Shown piece after piece: positions 28,774-36,109 of a stretch of DNA of 41,220 nucleotides. Made by a program: the position numbers and the translations under genes. Below the pieces are notes generated by a model, which was not told where the DNA came from, searched no databases, and saw nothing but the letters and a program-made list of their open reading frames with translations. Every line of letters begins with the position of its first letter. The stretch's first letter is position 1. The DNA lies in assembly GCA_000824785.1 (NCBI GenBank), contig CCNB01000020.1:18528-59747 (forward strand). The letters are read 5' to 3'. This DNA is from Mesorhizobium plurifarium (GTDB lineage: Bacteria; Pseudomonadota; Alphaproteobacteria; Rhizobiales; Rhizobiaceae).

Positions 28774-29052
28774 TTATTTTTCATCAAGCAAGGCGTTGAG
28801 ATGATCGTGTTCCGATGACATGCGACCGTTGGTGATCATCTCGATTTCGTCCAGTGTCAGGTCCTTAGTTGCAAACGACTGCCGAGCCAGATTCTTGTAG
28901 CGCTGGAGGTCCTCATACTCGACGGCCGAGACGAAATAGCCGGTGGGACGGCCGTGGCTCATCACGGCAACAGGCTCCCGTTGCACGATTTCACGGTAGC
29001 GGCCAAAGTTACGTGCGAACTCTGTGGCTGGAACTTCGCGCATTGCAGTCAT
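28774..29052 (-). CDS. Phd/YefM-type antitoxin
   Basis: Encodes 92 residues. The N terminus (REVPATEFARNFGRYREIVQREPVAVMSHGRPTGYFVSAVEYEDLQR) is the Phd/YefM DNA-binding fold; the C-terminal polar part (LDEIEMITNGRM to the end) would bind and neutralise the toxin. Starts at 29052 or 29043 are both possible, with no Shine-Dalgarno at the first. A perfect 14-bp inverted repeat sits four bases upstream of the start, a likely autoregulatory operator. The AT-rich operator region contrasts with the surrounding GC-rich DNA. Confidence 0.88.
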   Translation of the reverse strand: MTAMREVPATEFARNFGRYREIVQREPVAVMSHGRPTGYFVSAVEYEDLQRYKNLARQSFATKDLTLDEIEMITNGRMSSEHDHLNALLDEK

Positions 29053-29055
29053 CCA

Positions 29056-29096
29056 AAATTGCGTAATTTACACATATATCACAAATTACGCAATTT
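29056..29096. promoter_or_regulatory. Operator of the toxin-antitoxin pair
   Basis: Perfect 14-bp arms (aaattgcgtaattt at 29056-29069, its complement at 29083-29096) flank 13 AT-rich bases. Each arm is itself nearly palindromic (aattgcgtaatt), so two dimer sites 27 bases apart centre to centre are possible. A -10-like tatatg lies between them on the minus strand, as expected for an antitoxin that blocks its own promoter. Confidence 0.75.
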
Positions 29097-29112
29097 ACGG
29101 GCATTCGTCAAC

Positions 29113-29520
29113 TCAGCTACCGCTGTCCATTGCCAATTGCCGCAGCATCGCCAGCGCTTCCTCCGCCCGCTCGGCCGGCACGAACAGATGGTCGTGATAG
29201 AAGGCCGAGACCGGATTGACGCCCATGCCGGCCCTTGCCAGCCGCGTCGTGATGGCGGCGAGGAAGCCGACGGCTTCGAGCGAGGAATGGATGTCGAGCG
29301 TGATCATCCGGCAGCGGAACGTACCGGCGAGACCGGCGGCTTTCGCTTCTTCCTCCGTCACGATCAGCGTCAGGCCCTCGCGCTCGCGAAACTGCATGAC
29401 GGGTTCAAGCCCCGCCGGGATCGGCACGCCAGGCGCCAGCCTGGCGAACAGGTAGGTCCTGGCAAGCAGTCGGGGCGTCATTGACGCCAACAGCCTCTGC
29501 AGATCGGTCTCGCCGGTCAT
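29113..29520 (-). CDS. ACT domain-containing protein
   Basis: Encodes 135 residues of a small ACT-like family: TYLFARLAPGVP and MQFREREGLTLIVTEEEAKAAGL, then the typical RMITLDIHSSLEAVGFLAAITTRLARAGMGVNPVSAFYHDHLFVPAERAEEAL. ACT domains bind small ligands, often amino acids, but the ligand here is not known. The ATG at 29520 gives the usual MTGETDLQRLL start; the open frame upstream is not family-like. No enzyme domain is fused. Confidence 0.85.
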   Translation of the reverse strand: MTGETDLQRLLASMTPRLLARTYLFARLAPGVPIPAGLEPVMQFREREGLTLIVTEEEAKAAGLAGTFRCRMITLDIHSSLEAVGFLAAITTRLARAGMGVNPVSAFYHDHLFVPAERAEEALAMLRQLAMDSGS

Positions 29521-29652
29521 CCTGTTTCCTTGCGCTCGATTTCCACTGAATTTGGAAAGCGCGACCCACCCTGTAGGATCGCCGCGGGGTTCTCCGTCCT
29601 TGGTCCGAAGCTGGCAGAAAGCCGGCCCTGGAATCAACTGGAGGGAACATCC

Positions 29653-30063
29653 ATGAGCATTTCCGAAGCCGCGCCTGCTTCAAAAGGCGCTTTGTGGACC
29701 GGGCGCGCGCTCAGCGCCGTGGTCGTCCTGTTCATGGTCTTCGACGGCGTCATCAAGCTGCCGCCGCTCGAAATCGTCACCCGGACGATGACCGAACTCG
29801 GTTGGCCGGCCGACGCCAATGTCGCGCGGCTGCTCGGCGTCGTCGGACTGATCTCGACCGCGCTCTATGCCCTGCCGCGCACCTGCGTGCTCGGCGCCAT
29901 CCTGCTCACCGCCTATATGGGCGGCGCGATTTCGACCCATGTGCGGATCGGCAACCCGCTGTTCTCGCACACGCTGTTCGGCGTCTATCTCGGCGTTATC
30001 CTGTGGGGCGGTCTTTTCCTGCGCGACCCCAGGGTGCGCGCGCTGATCCCGTTCTCGCGATAG
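29653..30063 (+). CDS. DoxX-like membrane protein
   Basis: Encodes 136 residues with four hydrophobic helices (ALSAVVVLFMVFDGVIKL; VARLLGVVGLISTALYAL; CVLGAILLTAYMGGAIS; LFGVYLGVILWGGLFL). GYMGGAISTHVRIGNPLFSH-like features (AYMGGAISTHVRIG) are typical of the DoxX-like family in rhizobia. The ATG follows gagggaac at 29641. The next gene starts 11 bases after its stop, so the two are probably co-transcribed. Function is unknown. Confidence 0.85.
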   Translation: MSISEAAPASKGALWTGRALSAVVVLFMVFDGVIKLPPLEIVTRTMTELGWPADANVARLLGVVGLISTALYALPRTCVLGAILLTAYMGGAISTHVRIGNPLFSHTLFGVYLGVILWGGLFLRDPRVRALIPFSR

Positions 30064-30074
30064 GGAGAAAAGAG

Positions 30075-30602
30075 ATGTTTGCCACCATCCTCATCGTCCT
30101 GGTCGTCATCATCGCCGCCGTGCTCGTCTATGCCGCGACCCGGCCGAACGATTTCGTCGTCACTCGCTCGGCCAGCATCAACGCGCCGGCCGAGACGATC
30201 TTCCCGCTGATCAACGATTTCCGGCGCTGGCCGGAATGGTCGCCCTTCGAAAAGCTGGACCCCGGGATGCAGCGCACGCTGTCCGGCGCCGACAGCGGCA
30301 AGGGCGCGGCCTATGCCTGGGAAGGCAGTTCCAAGGCCGGCAAGGGCCGTATGGAGATCACAAGTTCGGTGCCGTCGTCGCAGGTCGCGCTCAAGCTCGA
30401 TTTCGAGAAGCCGTTCCGGGCCAACAACACCGTGGACTTCACGCTTTCGCCCTCCGGCGAGGGCACGACCGTCACCTGGGCGATGCGCGGCGCGAGGCCC
30501 TTCATTGCCAAGCTGATGGGCCTGTTCATGAATTTCGATGCGCTGATCGGTAGGGATTTCGAGGCCGGGCTCGACAATCTCAGACGCGCCACCGAGCGGT
30601 GA
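30075..30602 (+). CDS. SRPBCC family protein with membrane anchor
   Basis: Encodes 175 residues: an N-terminal hydrophobic helix (residues 3-20, ATILIVLVVIIAAVLVYA) and then a START/Bet v 1-like (SRPBCC) domain: RSASINAPAETIFPLINDFRRWPEWSPFEKLDP at the front, TVDFTLSPSGEGTTVTWAMRG in the centre, and a long C-terminal helix. Such domains bind hydrophobic ligands. The ATG follows gggagaa. It sits close behind the DoxX-like gene, a pairing seen in several proteobacteria. Confidence 0.87.
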   Translation: MFATILIVLVVIIAAVLVYAATRPNDFVVTRSASINAPAETIFPLINDFRRWPEWSPFEKLDPGMQRTLSGADSGKGAAYAWEGSSKAGKGRMEITSSVPSSQVALKLDFEKPFRANNTVDFTLSPSGEGTTVTWAMRGARPFIAKLMGLFMNFDALIGRDFEAGLDNLRRATER

Positions 30603-30749
30603 AAGCCTATTTATTTCAATCGTCTGACAGCGGTTGCGAGATCCGTGGCCGGCCCCGCGCCGACCAATCTTCGTTGTTCCAGGGATCAAATTAGCCGTCT
30701 GCGAGTTTAGACCATGGCGGCGAGGACGGCGCTTGAGAGAGGAACAGCA

Positions 30750-31013
30750 ATGAAGAAAGCAATTACCATCCTGGTGCTGACGATGGCGCTTGGCGCCTGC
30801 TCGCAAACGGAAAAGGGCGCTGCGATCGGCGGACTGGGCGGTGCGGCGGTCGGCGCGGCGGTGGCGGGCGATCCGGTGCAGGGCGCGGTGGTCGGCGGCG
30901 CCGTTGGCGCGGTCGCCGGCGCATTGATCGGCCATGCCAGCGAGGCCGGCCAGTGCCGCTACCGCGACCGTTACGGGCGCGTCTACGTCGCAAGATGCCC
31001 GTCCGGCTACTGA
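30750..31013 (+). CDS. Glycine-zipper lipoprotein
   Basis: Encodes 87 residues. The signal segment KKAITILVLTMALGAC ends in a lipobox Cys (about residue 17). A Gly/Ala zipper follows (KGAAIGGLGGAAVGAAVAG, then GAVVGGAVGAVAGALIG), and a short tail with CRYRDRYGRVYVARC that can form a disulfide. The ATG follows gagagg at a good distance. It probably sits in the outer membrane, by lipobox inference. It is convergent with rpsP and shares the hairpin at 31037. Confidence 0.8.
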   Translation: MKKAITILVLTMALGACSQTEKGAAIGGLGGAAVGAAVAGDPVQGAVVGGAVGAVAGALIGHASEAGQCRYRDRYGRVYVARCPSGY

Positions 31014-31036
31014 GACGTTAGGCTGATCCAAAGAAA

Positions 31037-31060
31037 AACGGCGGGCATGAGCCCGCCGTT
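31037..31060 (-). terminator. Terminator of rpsP
   Basis: A perfect 10-bp stem (31037-31046 with 31051-31060) closes on four bases. On the minus strand it is followed by a run of T (tttttcttt), so it mainly ends the ffh-rpsP transcript; the plus-strand side lacks a T run. Confidence 0.85.
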
Positions 31061-31082
31061 CTCGTAAGCGAAAGGGCCGCGA

Positions 31083-31484
31083 TTACTCGGCGGTAGCGGC
31101 TTCCGCCTCGGCCGGCGCCGCGGTCGCGGCGGCAACCGCCGCCGCGGCGTCTTCCTGCGCCTTCTTCAACAGGGCAGCGCGTTCCTGCGCCTTCTTGCCG
31201 GGCAGGGCCTTGTTCGGGTTCGAGCGGGCTTCGCGCTTGGCAAGGCCGGCCTCGTCGAGGAAGCGCAGCACGCGGTCGGTCGGCTGGGCGCCGTGCGACA
31301 GCCAGTGCTTGACGCGGTCGGCGTCGACCTTGACGCGCTCGCCGTCCTTCGGCAGCAGCGGGTTCCAGGAACCCAGCGACTCGATGAAACGGCCGTCGCG
31401 CGGCGAACGGGCGTCGGCGACGACGACATGGTAGTAAGGACGCTTCTTCGAGCCCGCACGGGCCAGTCTGATCTTCAGTGCCAT
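31083..31484 (-). CDS. rpsP: 30S ribosomal protein S16
   Basis: Encodes 133 residues. The S16 core (MALKIRLARAGSKKRPYYHVVVADARSPRDGRFIESLGSWNP to DRVKHWLSHGAQPTDRVLRFL) is followed by an Ala/Glu-rich tail of about 45 residues, common in alphaproteobacteria and longer than in E. coli (82 residues). A strong aggag precedes the ATG. Its usual downstream partners rimM, trmD and rplS are not here: the gene is followed at once by a strong terminator and a convergent gene. Confidence 0.98.
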   Translation of the reverse strand: MALKIRLARAGSKKRPYYHVVVADARSPRDGRFIESLGSWNPLLPKDGERVKVDADRVKHWLSHGAQPTDRVLRFLDEAGLAKREARSNPNKALPGKKAQERAALLKKAQEDAAAAVAAATAAPAEAEAATAE

Positions 31485-31537
31485 TCTTTTCTCCTAAAAG
31501 CTCTGATTTCGTTCATTAATCCCGGCTGAGTCCTTGT

Positions 31538-31588
31538 TGTGCATGTCGTTATCCCAAAACCGCGAAGCACTTTTGGGCGACATGCACA
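31538..31588. repeat. Short palindrome between chorismate mutase and rpsP genes
   Basis: The ends tgtgcatgtcg (31538-31548) and cgacatgcaca (31578-31588) are complementary. Inside, cccaaaa (31553-31559) pairs with ttttggg (31571-31577), with ttat bulged out. It starts two bases after the chorismate mutase stop on the transcript. It resembles a widespread class of small rhizobial palindromes. Confidence 0.7.
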
Positions 31589-31590
31589 GG

Positions 31591-31899
31591 TCAGCCGGCT
31601 TTTGCAGCGCCGTTGGCAGCGGCGATCTGTTCGTGATGGCGGATGACCTCGCGGACGACGAAGTTCAGGAACTTCTCCGCGAAGTCGGGGTCGAGATGTG
31701 CGTCGTTCGCCAACTGGCGAAGTCGGGCGATCTGCTGCTGCTCGCGCGCCGGGTCGGCGGGCGGCAGGCCATGCTCGGCCTTGAGCACGCCGACCGCCTT
31801 GGTGCAGCGGAAGCGCTCGGCCAGCATATGGATGAGGGCGGCATCGATGTTGTCGATCGAAGCGCGGTAGCCCGCCAGGATGGCGCGTGCGTCGGCCAT
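31591..31899 (-). CDS. Chorismate mutase (AroQ type)
   Basis: Encodes 102 residues of all-helical AroQ chorismate mutase: GYRASIDNIDAALIHMLAERFRCTKAVGVLKAEHGLPPADPAREQQQIARL carries the Arg and Lys residues that bind chorismate, and the last helix is FAEKFLNFVVREVIRHHEQI. It converts chorismate to prephenate for Phe and Tyr synthesis. The ATG at 31899 follows gaggag and is preferred over a start six codons upstream. It lies 25 bases after ffh. This small gene between ffh and rpsP is a known rhizobial arrangement. Confidence 0.92.
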   Translation of the reverse strand: MADARAILAGYRASIDNIDAALIHMLAERFRCTKAVGVLKAEHGLPPADPAREQQQIARLRQLANDAHLDPDFAEKFLNFVVREVIRHHEQIAAANGAAKAG

Positions 31900-31924
31900 G
31901 TCTTTCTCCTCGTTCATCGCCCCC

Positions 31925-33511
31925 TCACTTCTTCTTGCCCAAACCGGGCAGCCCACCGCCGCCCAGACCCGGAAGCTTCATGCCGCCGGGCAGGCCCGGC
32001 AGCCCGCCGCCGGGAAGTCCGCCGGGCAAGCCGCCCGGCAGGCCCTTGCCGAGGCCGGCGGCCTGCGCCTGCTTCTGCAGGGCCTCGAGCTGCTTGGGAT
32101 CCATCTTGGAGAGGTCGGGCATGCCCCCCATACCCCCCGGCATCATGCCGCCAAGGCCCATCTTCGAGGCAAGGCCGCCCATCATGCCGCGCATGAGGCC
32201 GCCGCCTTTGCCCTTGCCGCCCATCGCCTTCATCATGTCGGCCATGCCGCGATGCATCTTCAAGAGCTTGTTGATCTCGGCAGCATCCGTGCCGGAGCCG
32301 GCGGCGATGCGCTTCTTGCGCGAGTGCTTCAGGATATCGGGATTGGCGCGCTCGGCCTTGGTCATCGAGGAGATGATGGCGAGCTGGCGGCCGAACATCT
32401 TGTCGTCGAGGCCGGCGGCGGCCAGCTGGTCCTTCATCTTGCCCATGCCGGGCATCATGCCCATGATGCCGCCCATGCCGCCCATTTTCGACATCTGCTG
32501 AAGCTGCTGGGCGAGGTCGTTCAGGTCGAACTTGCCCGACTGCATCTTCTTGGCCATCGCCGCCGCCTGCTCGGCGTCGATGGTCTCGGCGGCCTTCTCG
32601 ACAAGGCTGACGATGTCGCCCATGCCGAGGATGCGGTCGGCGATGCGCTTGGGGTGGAATTCCTCCAGCCCGTCCATCTTCTCGCCGGTGCCGATGAGCT
32701 TGATCGGCTTGCCGGTGACGGCGCGCATGGAAAGCGCTGCGCCGCCGCGGCCGTCGCCGTCCATGCGGGTGAGCACAAGGCCGGTGATGCCGACGCGCTC
32801 GTCGAAGCTCTTCGCCAGGTTCACGGCGTCCTGGCCGGTCAGCGAATCGGCGACCAGCAGGATCTCGTGCGGGCTCGACACCTTCTTGATGTCGGCCATC
32901 TCGACCATCAGCGGCTCGTCGATATGGGTGCGGCCGGCGGTGTCGAGGATGACGACGTCATGGCCGCCGAGCCTGGCCGCCTGCACGGCGCGCTTGGCGA
33001 TATCGACCGGGCTTTGGCCGGCGATGATCGGCAGCGTCGCTACCTTGGTCTGCTCGCCGAGCTGGCGCAACTGCTCTTGTGCTGCGGGCCGCCGCGTGTC
33101 GAGCGAGGCCATCAGAACCTTCTTGTTCTGCCGCTCGGTCAGCCGCTTGGCGATCTTGGCCGAGGTGGTCGTCTTGCCGGAGCCCTGCAGGCCGACCATC
33201 ATGACGACGACGGGCGCCGGCGCGTTGAGGTCGATGGCCACACCCTCGGCGCCCAGCATGTCGACCAGTTCGTCATGGACGATCTTGACGACCATCTGTC
33301 CGGGCTTGATCGACTTCAGCACCGCCGCGCCGACCGCCTTCTCGCGCACCTTGTCGGTAAAGGAGCGAACCACCTCCAGCGCGACGTCGGCCTCGAGCAG
33401 CGCACGGCGCACCTCGCGAAGCGCCGCCGAGACATCCGCCTCGGACAGCGCGCCGCGGCCGGTCAGGCCGTTCAGGATCGAACCAAGGCGCTCTTGTAGG
33501 GACTCAAACAT
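31925..33511 (-). CDS. ffh: Signal recognition particle GTPase Ffh
   Basis: Encodes 528 residues. The N domain is followed by the GTPase P-loop GLQGSGKTTT (107-116), DTRRPAAQEQL, DTAGRTHIDEPL and TRMDGDGRGG. The Met-rich M domain (about 330-480; GGMGGIMGMMPGMGKMKD, then GTDAAEINKLLKMHRGM) binds signal peptides and SRP RNA. An unusual Gly/Leu/Pro-rich tail of about 40 residues closes the protein. The start at 33511 has no Shine-Dalgarno of its own and lies in the overlap with an upstream frame that copies its first eight residues, so translation may depend on coupling. Works with FtsY (22259-24109). Confidence 0.97.
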   Translation of the reverse strand: MFESLQERLGSILNGLTGRGALSEADVSAALREVRRALLEADVALEVVRSFTDKVREKAVGAAVLKSIKPGQMVVKIVHDELVDMLGAEGVAIDLNAPAPVVVMMVGLQGSGKTTTSAKIAKRLTERQNKKVLMASLDTRRPAAQEQLRQLGEQTKVATLPIIAGQSPVDIAKRAVQAARLGGHDVVILDTAGRTHIDEPLMVEMADIKKVSSPHEILLVADSLTGQDAVNLAKSFDERVGITGLVLTRMDGDGRGGAALSMRAVTGKPIKLIGTGEKMDGLEEFHPKRIADRILGMGDIVSLVEKAAETIDAEQAAAMAKKMQSGKFDLNDLAQQLQQMSKMGGMGGIMGMMPGMGKMKDQLAAAGLDDKMFGRQLAIISSMTKAERANPDILKHSRKKRIAAGSGTDAAEINKLLKMHRGMADMMKAMGGKGKGGGLMRGMMGGLASKMGLGGMMPGGMGGMPDLSKMDPKQLEALQKQAQAAGLGKGLPGGLPGGLPGGGLPGLPGGMKLPGLGGGGLPGLGKKK

Positions 33512-33541
33512 TGATCAGACCACGGTGCGAGAGCGCCTTGG
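33483..33541 (-). promoter_or_regulatory. Stem flanking the ffh start codon
   Basis: A perfect 12-bp inverted repeat (33483-33494 and 33530-33541) encloses 35 bases that contain the ffh ATG (33511-33509). In mRNA the start codon would sit in the loop of this stem. One arm is ffh coding sequence, the other lies in the upstream frame. Confidence 0.5.
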
Positions 33542-33611
33542 ATTCATGCTGATCCCTGTCGGGCCTGCGGCCCTCCACGCCTCTTGGGCGTTCCTGGAGT
33601 GATTCAAACAT
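33504..33611 (-). CDS. Upstream frame duplicating the ffh N terminus
   Basis: A 35-codon frame. It starts ATG at 33611 after a purine-rich gggaaagaga and begins MFESLQER, identical to the first eight residues of Ffh. The 25-base duplicated segments (33611-33587 and 33511-33487) differ at five bases, all third codon positions. After that the frame runs through a palindrome-containing segment (gggccgcaggccc) and stops at TGA 33506-33504, overlapping the ffh start region (aATGTTTGAg). Since the two starts are 100 bases apart the frames differ. It may be a remnant of an original ffh start split by a repeat insertion, or a translated coupling frame. Expression is not shown. Confidence 0.5.
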   Translation of the reverse strand: MFESLQERPRGVEGRRPDRDQHESKALSHRGLINV

Positions 33612-33690
33612 TCTCTTTCCCTTTCCCTGGCACCCGTGGATGCCCGAGAGGTAGTGCGTTCGCGCCGGGTCGCCAAGCAAAAGCGCAAAG

Positions 33691-33728
33691 CCAAAAAGCA
33701 CCCGGGGGCGCATCGCGCTGCCGGGTGT
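33691..33728 (-). terminator. Minus-strand intrinsic terminator
   Basis: CACCCGG and CCGGGTG (33721-33727 and 33699-33705) pair around a GC-rich 15-base loop, followed on the minus strand by ctttttggcttt. It lies about 170 bases after the CPBP gene and 80 bases before the ffh upstream frame, so it separates the two transcripts. The remainder of 33612-33896 shows nothing gene-like. Confidence 0.65.
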
Positions 33729-33896
33729 TGGCCTCCAGGATCTCTTTACAGCTCTTGCCTCGCTGAGGCTTCGGCGTCCTGGTCGGCTTTCGCGAAGGAT
33801 ACTCGTCGCGGAAATTCAGCGGCTCTAGACAGGAAATCGGCCGCAGAGTCAAGGCTCGGGTCCAAATCAGGGCCAAAACGCCGCGATTTGCGACGC

Positions 33897-34847
33897 TTAA
33901 AGCGAGCTTTGCCTGTTCGTCCCGACCCGCAGCGGCGAGCGCCGATGCAAAAGCAGAAGCATCGTCAAAAGCGTGCTGACGATGCCGATGGCGGCGATCA
34001 GCACGGCGTCGAGATTGGTCCAGCCGGGACCTTCGAGGGGCTTGGCGTTGAGCAGGGCAAAGCCATTGTAGCCTTCCTGGTGCGAGATCAGCAGGAAGCC
34101 GGTGAGATTGTTGCCGAGATGAGCGCCGAAACCGGCGCCGAGATTGCCGGTGACGTAGACCAGCAGCGTAAGCAATAGGGCAAAGATGCCGATCGAGATG
34201 AAGACGCTGGCATTGATGGCCAGCGACGAGGCCGAATTCCAGTGCAGCGACGTGAACAGCAGGCCGGGCAGCAGCGCCCAGATCAGCGGGCTCCGGAAAC
34301 GATAGGCGAGGCCGCGCAGCAGATAGCCGCGAAACAGTATTTCTTCCGACGAGGTCTGCAGGAAAGCGAGCAGCACGATCGGGATGAGGAAGAGCAGCCA
34401 GGACGACAACGCGATCGGTCCGCGCGCGATCTCCGGCTGCAGCCAGTAGAGCAAGACCTCGGAGAAGAGCGAGGTGATCAGAACCGCGACCAGGCCCTTG
34501 AGGAAATCGCCGCCCGCGATACGTCGGCTGGCGCCGAAGAGCGCGGACAGCGGCTCGCCGTGAACGAAGCGCATCGCCACCCAAAGGCCGATCCAGATGC
34601 CGGCGAAGGAGGTCAGCGCGCTCAGGATTCCGGTGGGCGATGCCAGGAAGTCCTGCATGTAGCGCCCGGTCGAGGGGCCGGGCAGGCGCCAGACGATGTA
34701 GACATAAGTGCCGGCAAACAGCACCAGAGCCGTCATCGCCATCCAAAAGGCGATGACGATCGCCGTGCCGAAGAACAGGCGCGGCAAATTGGTCCTTTCG
34801 TTCGGCGAGCGGCGATAGCCCTCGAAGGCGGCATTCTCGATCGTCAC
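33897..34847 (-). CDS. CPBP family intramembrane protease
   Basis: Encodes 316 residues from a GTG at 34847 that follows aggggag; an ATG 11 codons upstream is less likely. About eight transmembrane helices. The CPBP (Abi/Rce1-like) active-site motifs are SSEEILFRGYLL (E168 and E169), FTSLHWN (H202) and GAHLGNN (H243), in order, as expected for an intramembrane glutamic peptidase. Substrates are unknown; some relatives process prenylated proteins or bacteriocin leaders, but nothing nearby indicates such a role. A terminator lies downstream. Confidence 0.9.
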   Translation of the reverse strand: MTIENAAFEGYRRSPNERTNLPRLFFGTAIVIAFWMAMTALVLFAGTYVYIVWRLPGPSTGRYMQDFLASPTGILSALTSFAGIWIGLWVAMRFVHGEPLSALFGASRRIAGGDFLKGLVAVLITSLFSEVLLYWLQPEIARGPIALSSWLLFLIPIVLLAFLQTSSEEILFRGYLLRGLAYRFRSPLIWALLPGLLFTSLHWNSASSLAINASVFISIGIFALLLTLLVYVTGNLGAGFGAHLGNNLTGFLLISHQEGYNGFALLNAKPLEGPGWTNLDAVLIAAIGIVSTLLTMLLLLHRRSPLRVGTNRQSSL

Positions 34848-35001
34848 GCGGCTCCCCTGCCGAAGGCTGTGGGCGTGCAATCTAGGAGATCGCCGGTTAC
34901 CGCGCGATTACTGCAACCGGGCTACCCGCTGAATTGCGGCGCTTCGAGCGCAGAATGCGGCGCGGCATCGAACAGATGCAGCCGACCTGAGCCGCCGGCA
35001 C

Positions 35002-35030
35002 AAAAAAACGGCCGCCATCGCCGGCGGCCG
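35002..35030 (-). terminator. Terminator of the SH3b protein gene
   Basis: A perfect 8-bp GC stem (35009-35016 with 35023-35030), followed on the minus strand by seven T (35008-35002). It lies 25 bases after the stop of the SH3b/DUF1236 gene. Confidence 0.9.
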
Positions 35031-35055
35031 CTCTTCTCATGGCGATCAAACCCGA

Positions 35056-35661
35056 TCAGCGCATCACATAGACGATGCGCCGCGTGCCGGGATCGACGAG
35101 CGCGGGCTGGTTGTTCACATAGACATAGCGATACCGGTAATCGGGGATCTCGCGCAGCTCGACCGTGTCGGGCAGCGTGGCGCCGGTCACCACCTCGCCG
35201 TCGAGATAGACCGGGTCGACCCGGTGCGTGGTGACATAGGTGCCGACCTCGGCCGGCGGTCTGCCGATCGACTCGATGGCGTCGTCGTTGGAGACGATGG
35301 CGCCGGTGTAGGTATCGGTCGTGTAGATGTTGTCGGTCGGTGGCGCCACCACGGCGATTTCAGCATTGGCGGGGCGACGGGTCACGACGACGCGGCTGCC
35401 GCCGAAATCGCCCGTCACATAGTCGGAATAGACCCAGCCATTGCCGCCTGCCTCTGCGATCGTGCACCATTTGCTGTTCTCGATGCAGCCCGTGAGCGTG
35501 GCGGACTGGCCGGCGGCCAGCACGCCGATAACGGGATATTGCGGGCCGGGGCCCGCGCGCACATTGAGGTCGGCCACCGCCGAGACGGCGGTGTCGGCCA
35601 GGGCCGTGCCCGACATGGCGAGCAGCGCGCCGGCAAGCGCCGGAAACAAGACGCGGTTCAT
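35056..35661 (-). CDS. Secreted SH3b / DUF1236 protein
   Basis: Encodes 201 residues. A signal peptide (MNRVLFPALAGALLAMSGTALA, cut near 22) is followed by a bacterial SH3 domain (VADLNVRAGPGPQYPVIGVL to WCTIAEAGGNGWVYSDYV, about 28-82). After a linker comes a DUF1236-like C terminus (VYLDGEVVTGATLPDTVELREIPDYRYRYVYVNNQPALVDPGTRRIVYV). Such proteins are common in Rhizobiales and are thought to bind cell wall or other envelope parts. A clear terminator follows. Role unknown. Confidence 0.88.
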   Translation of the reverse strand: MNRVLFPALAGALLAMSGTALADTAVSAVADLNVRAGPGPQYPVIGVLAAGQSATLTGCIENSKWCTIAEAGGNGWVYSDYVTGDFGGSRVVVTRRPANAEIAVVAPPTDNIYTTDTYTGAIVSNDDAIESIGRPPAEVGTYVTTHRVDPVYLDGEVVTGATLPDTVELREIPDYRYRYVYVNNQPALVDPGTRRIVYVMR

Positions 35662-36109
35662 GGTTTCACTCCGTTTTCAAAACGCTCCCTCGGGCTCGAA
35701 AACGAAACCAAAGCTTATGCGTTCCGGCTAACATGCCTTTCGGCCGCTCACGAATTGTTCCACGGTTTTTCGGCATGCCCGTCAAAAGGGCGTGAGCGGG
35801 CGTAGTATTTCCGGGTCCCCCGGACTATGTCGCCGCGAGTCGGATGGATGACCCGCCGGTCCGGGCGCCGAGAAGGCCGGGCAAAGTCCGGCCGCTCGCA
35901 GCGCTTGCTCCGCGCCAAGCTCCGGCGCCGACGGTCACGACATCGATGCGTTTCATGAGGCAAGCCCGCCACACCTGACGGCCGATCGTAGGCAATTGCC
36001 CTTCTTTCGCCGATGTCGGGTGCCACGTCCCCGCGGGGGCGGTGACAACCAGGCGTTTCGCTGGCAAATTCGCAACCGGGACGTGATTCAAGGCAACCAG
36101 GAGAAGGAC
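35662..36109. other. Intergenic stretch, no convincing gene
   Basis: This 448-base gap separates the divergent SH3b and transglycosylase genes and should hold both promoters, but I see no clear -35/-10 pair. A 43-codon minus frame (35825-35956, MKRIDVVTVGAG) has no family resemblance. Short palindromes (gggcgccgagaaggccgggc region near 35870) suggest repeat debris. Confidence 0.4.

Noticed and set aside
33612..33896. A 4.5S/SRP RNA gene next to ffh
   Set aside because: The conserved SRP RNA loop sequence is not seen on either strand; only a terminator-like hairpin is present.
35825..35956. A 43-codon minus frame beginning MKRIDVVTVGAG
   Set aside because: It has a hint of a dinucleotide-binding start, but no family support and no conserved continuation; probably chance or debris.
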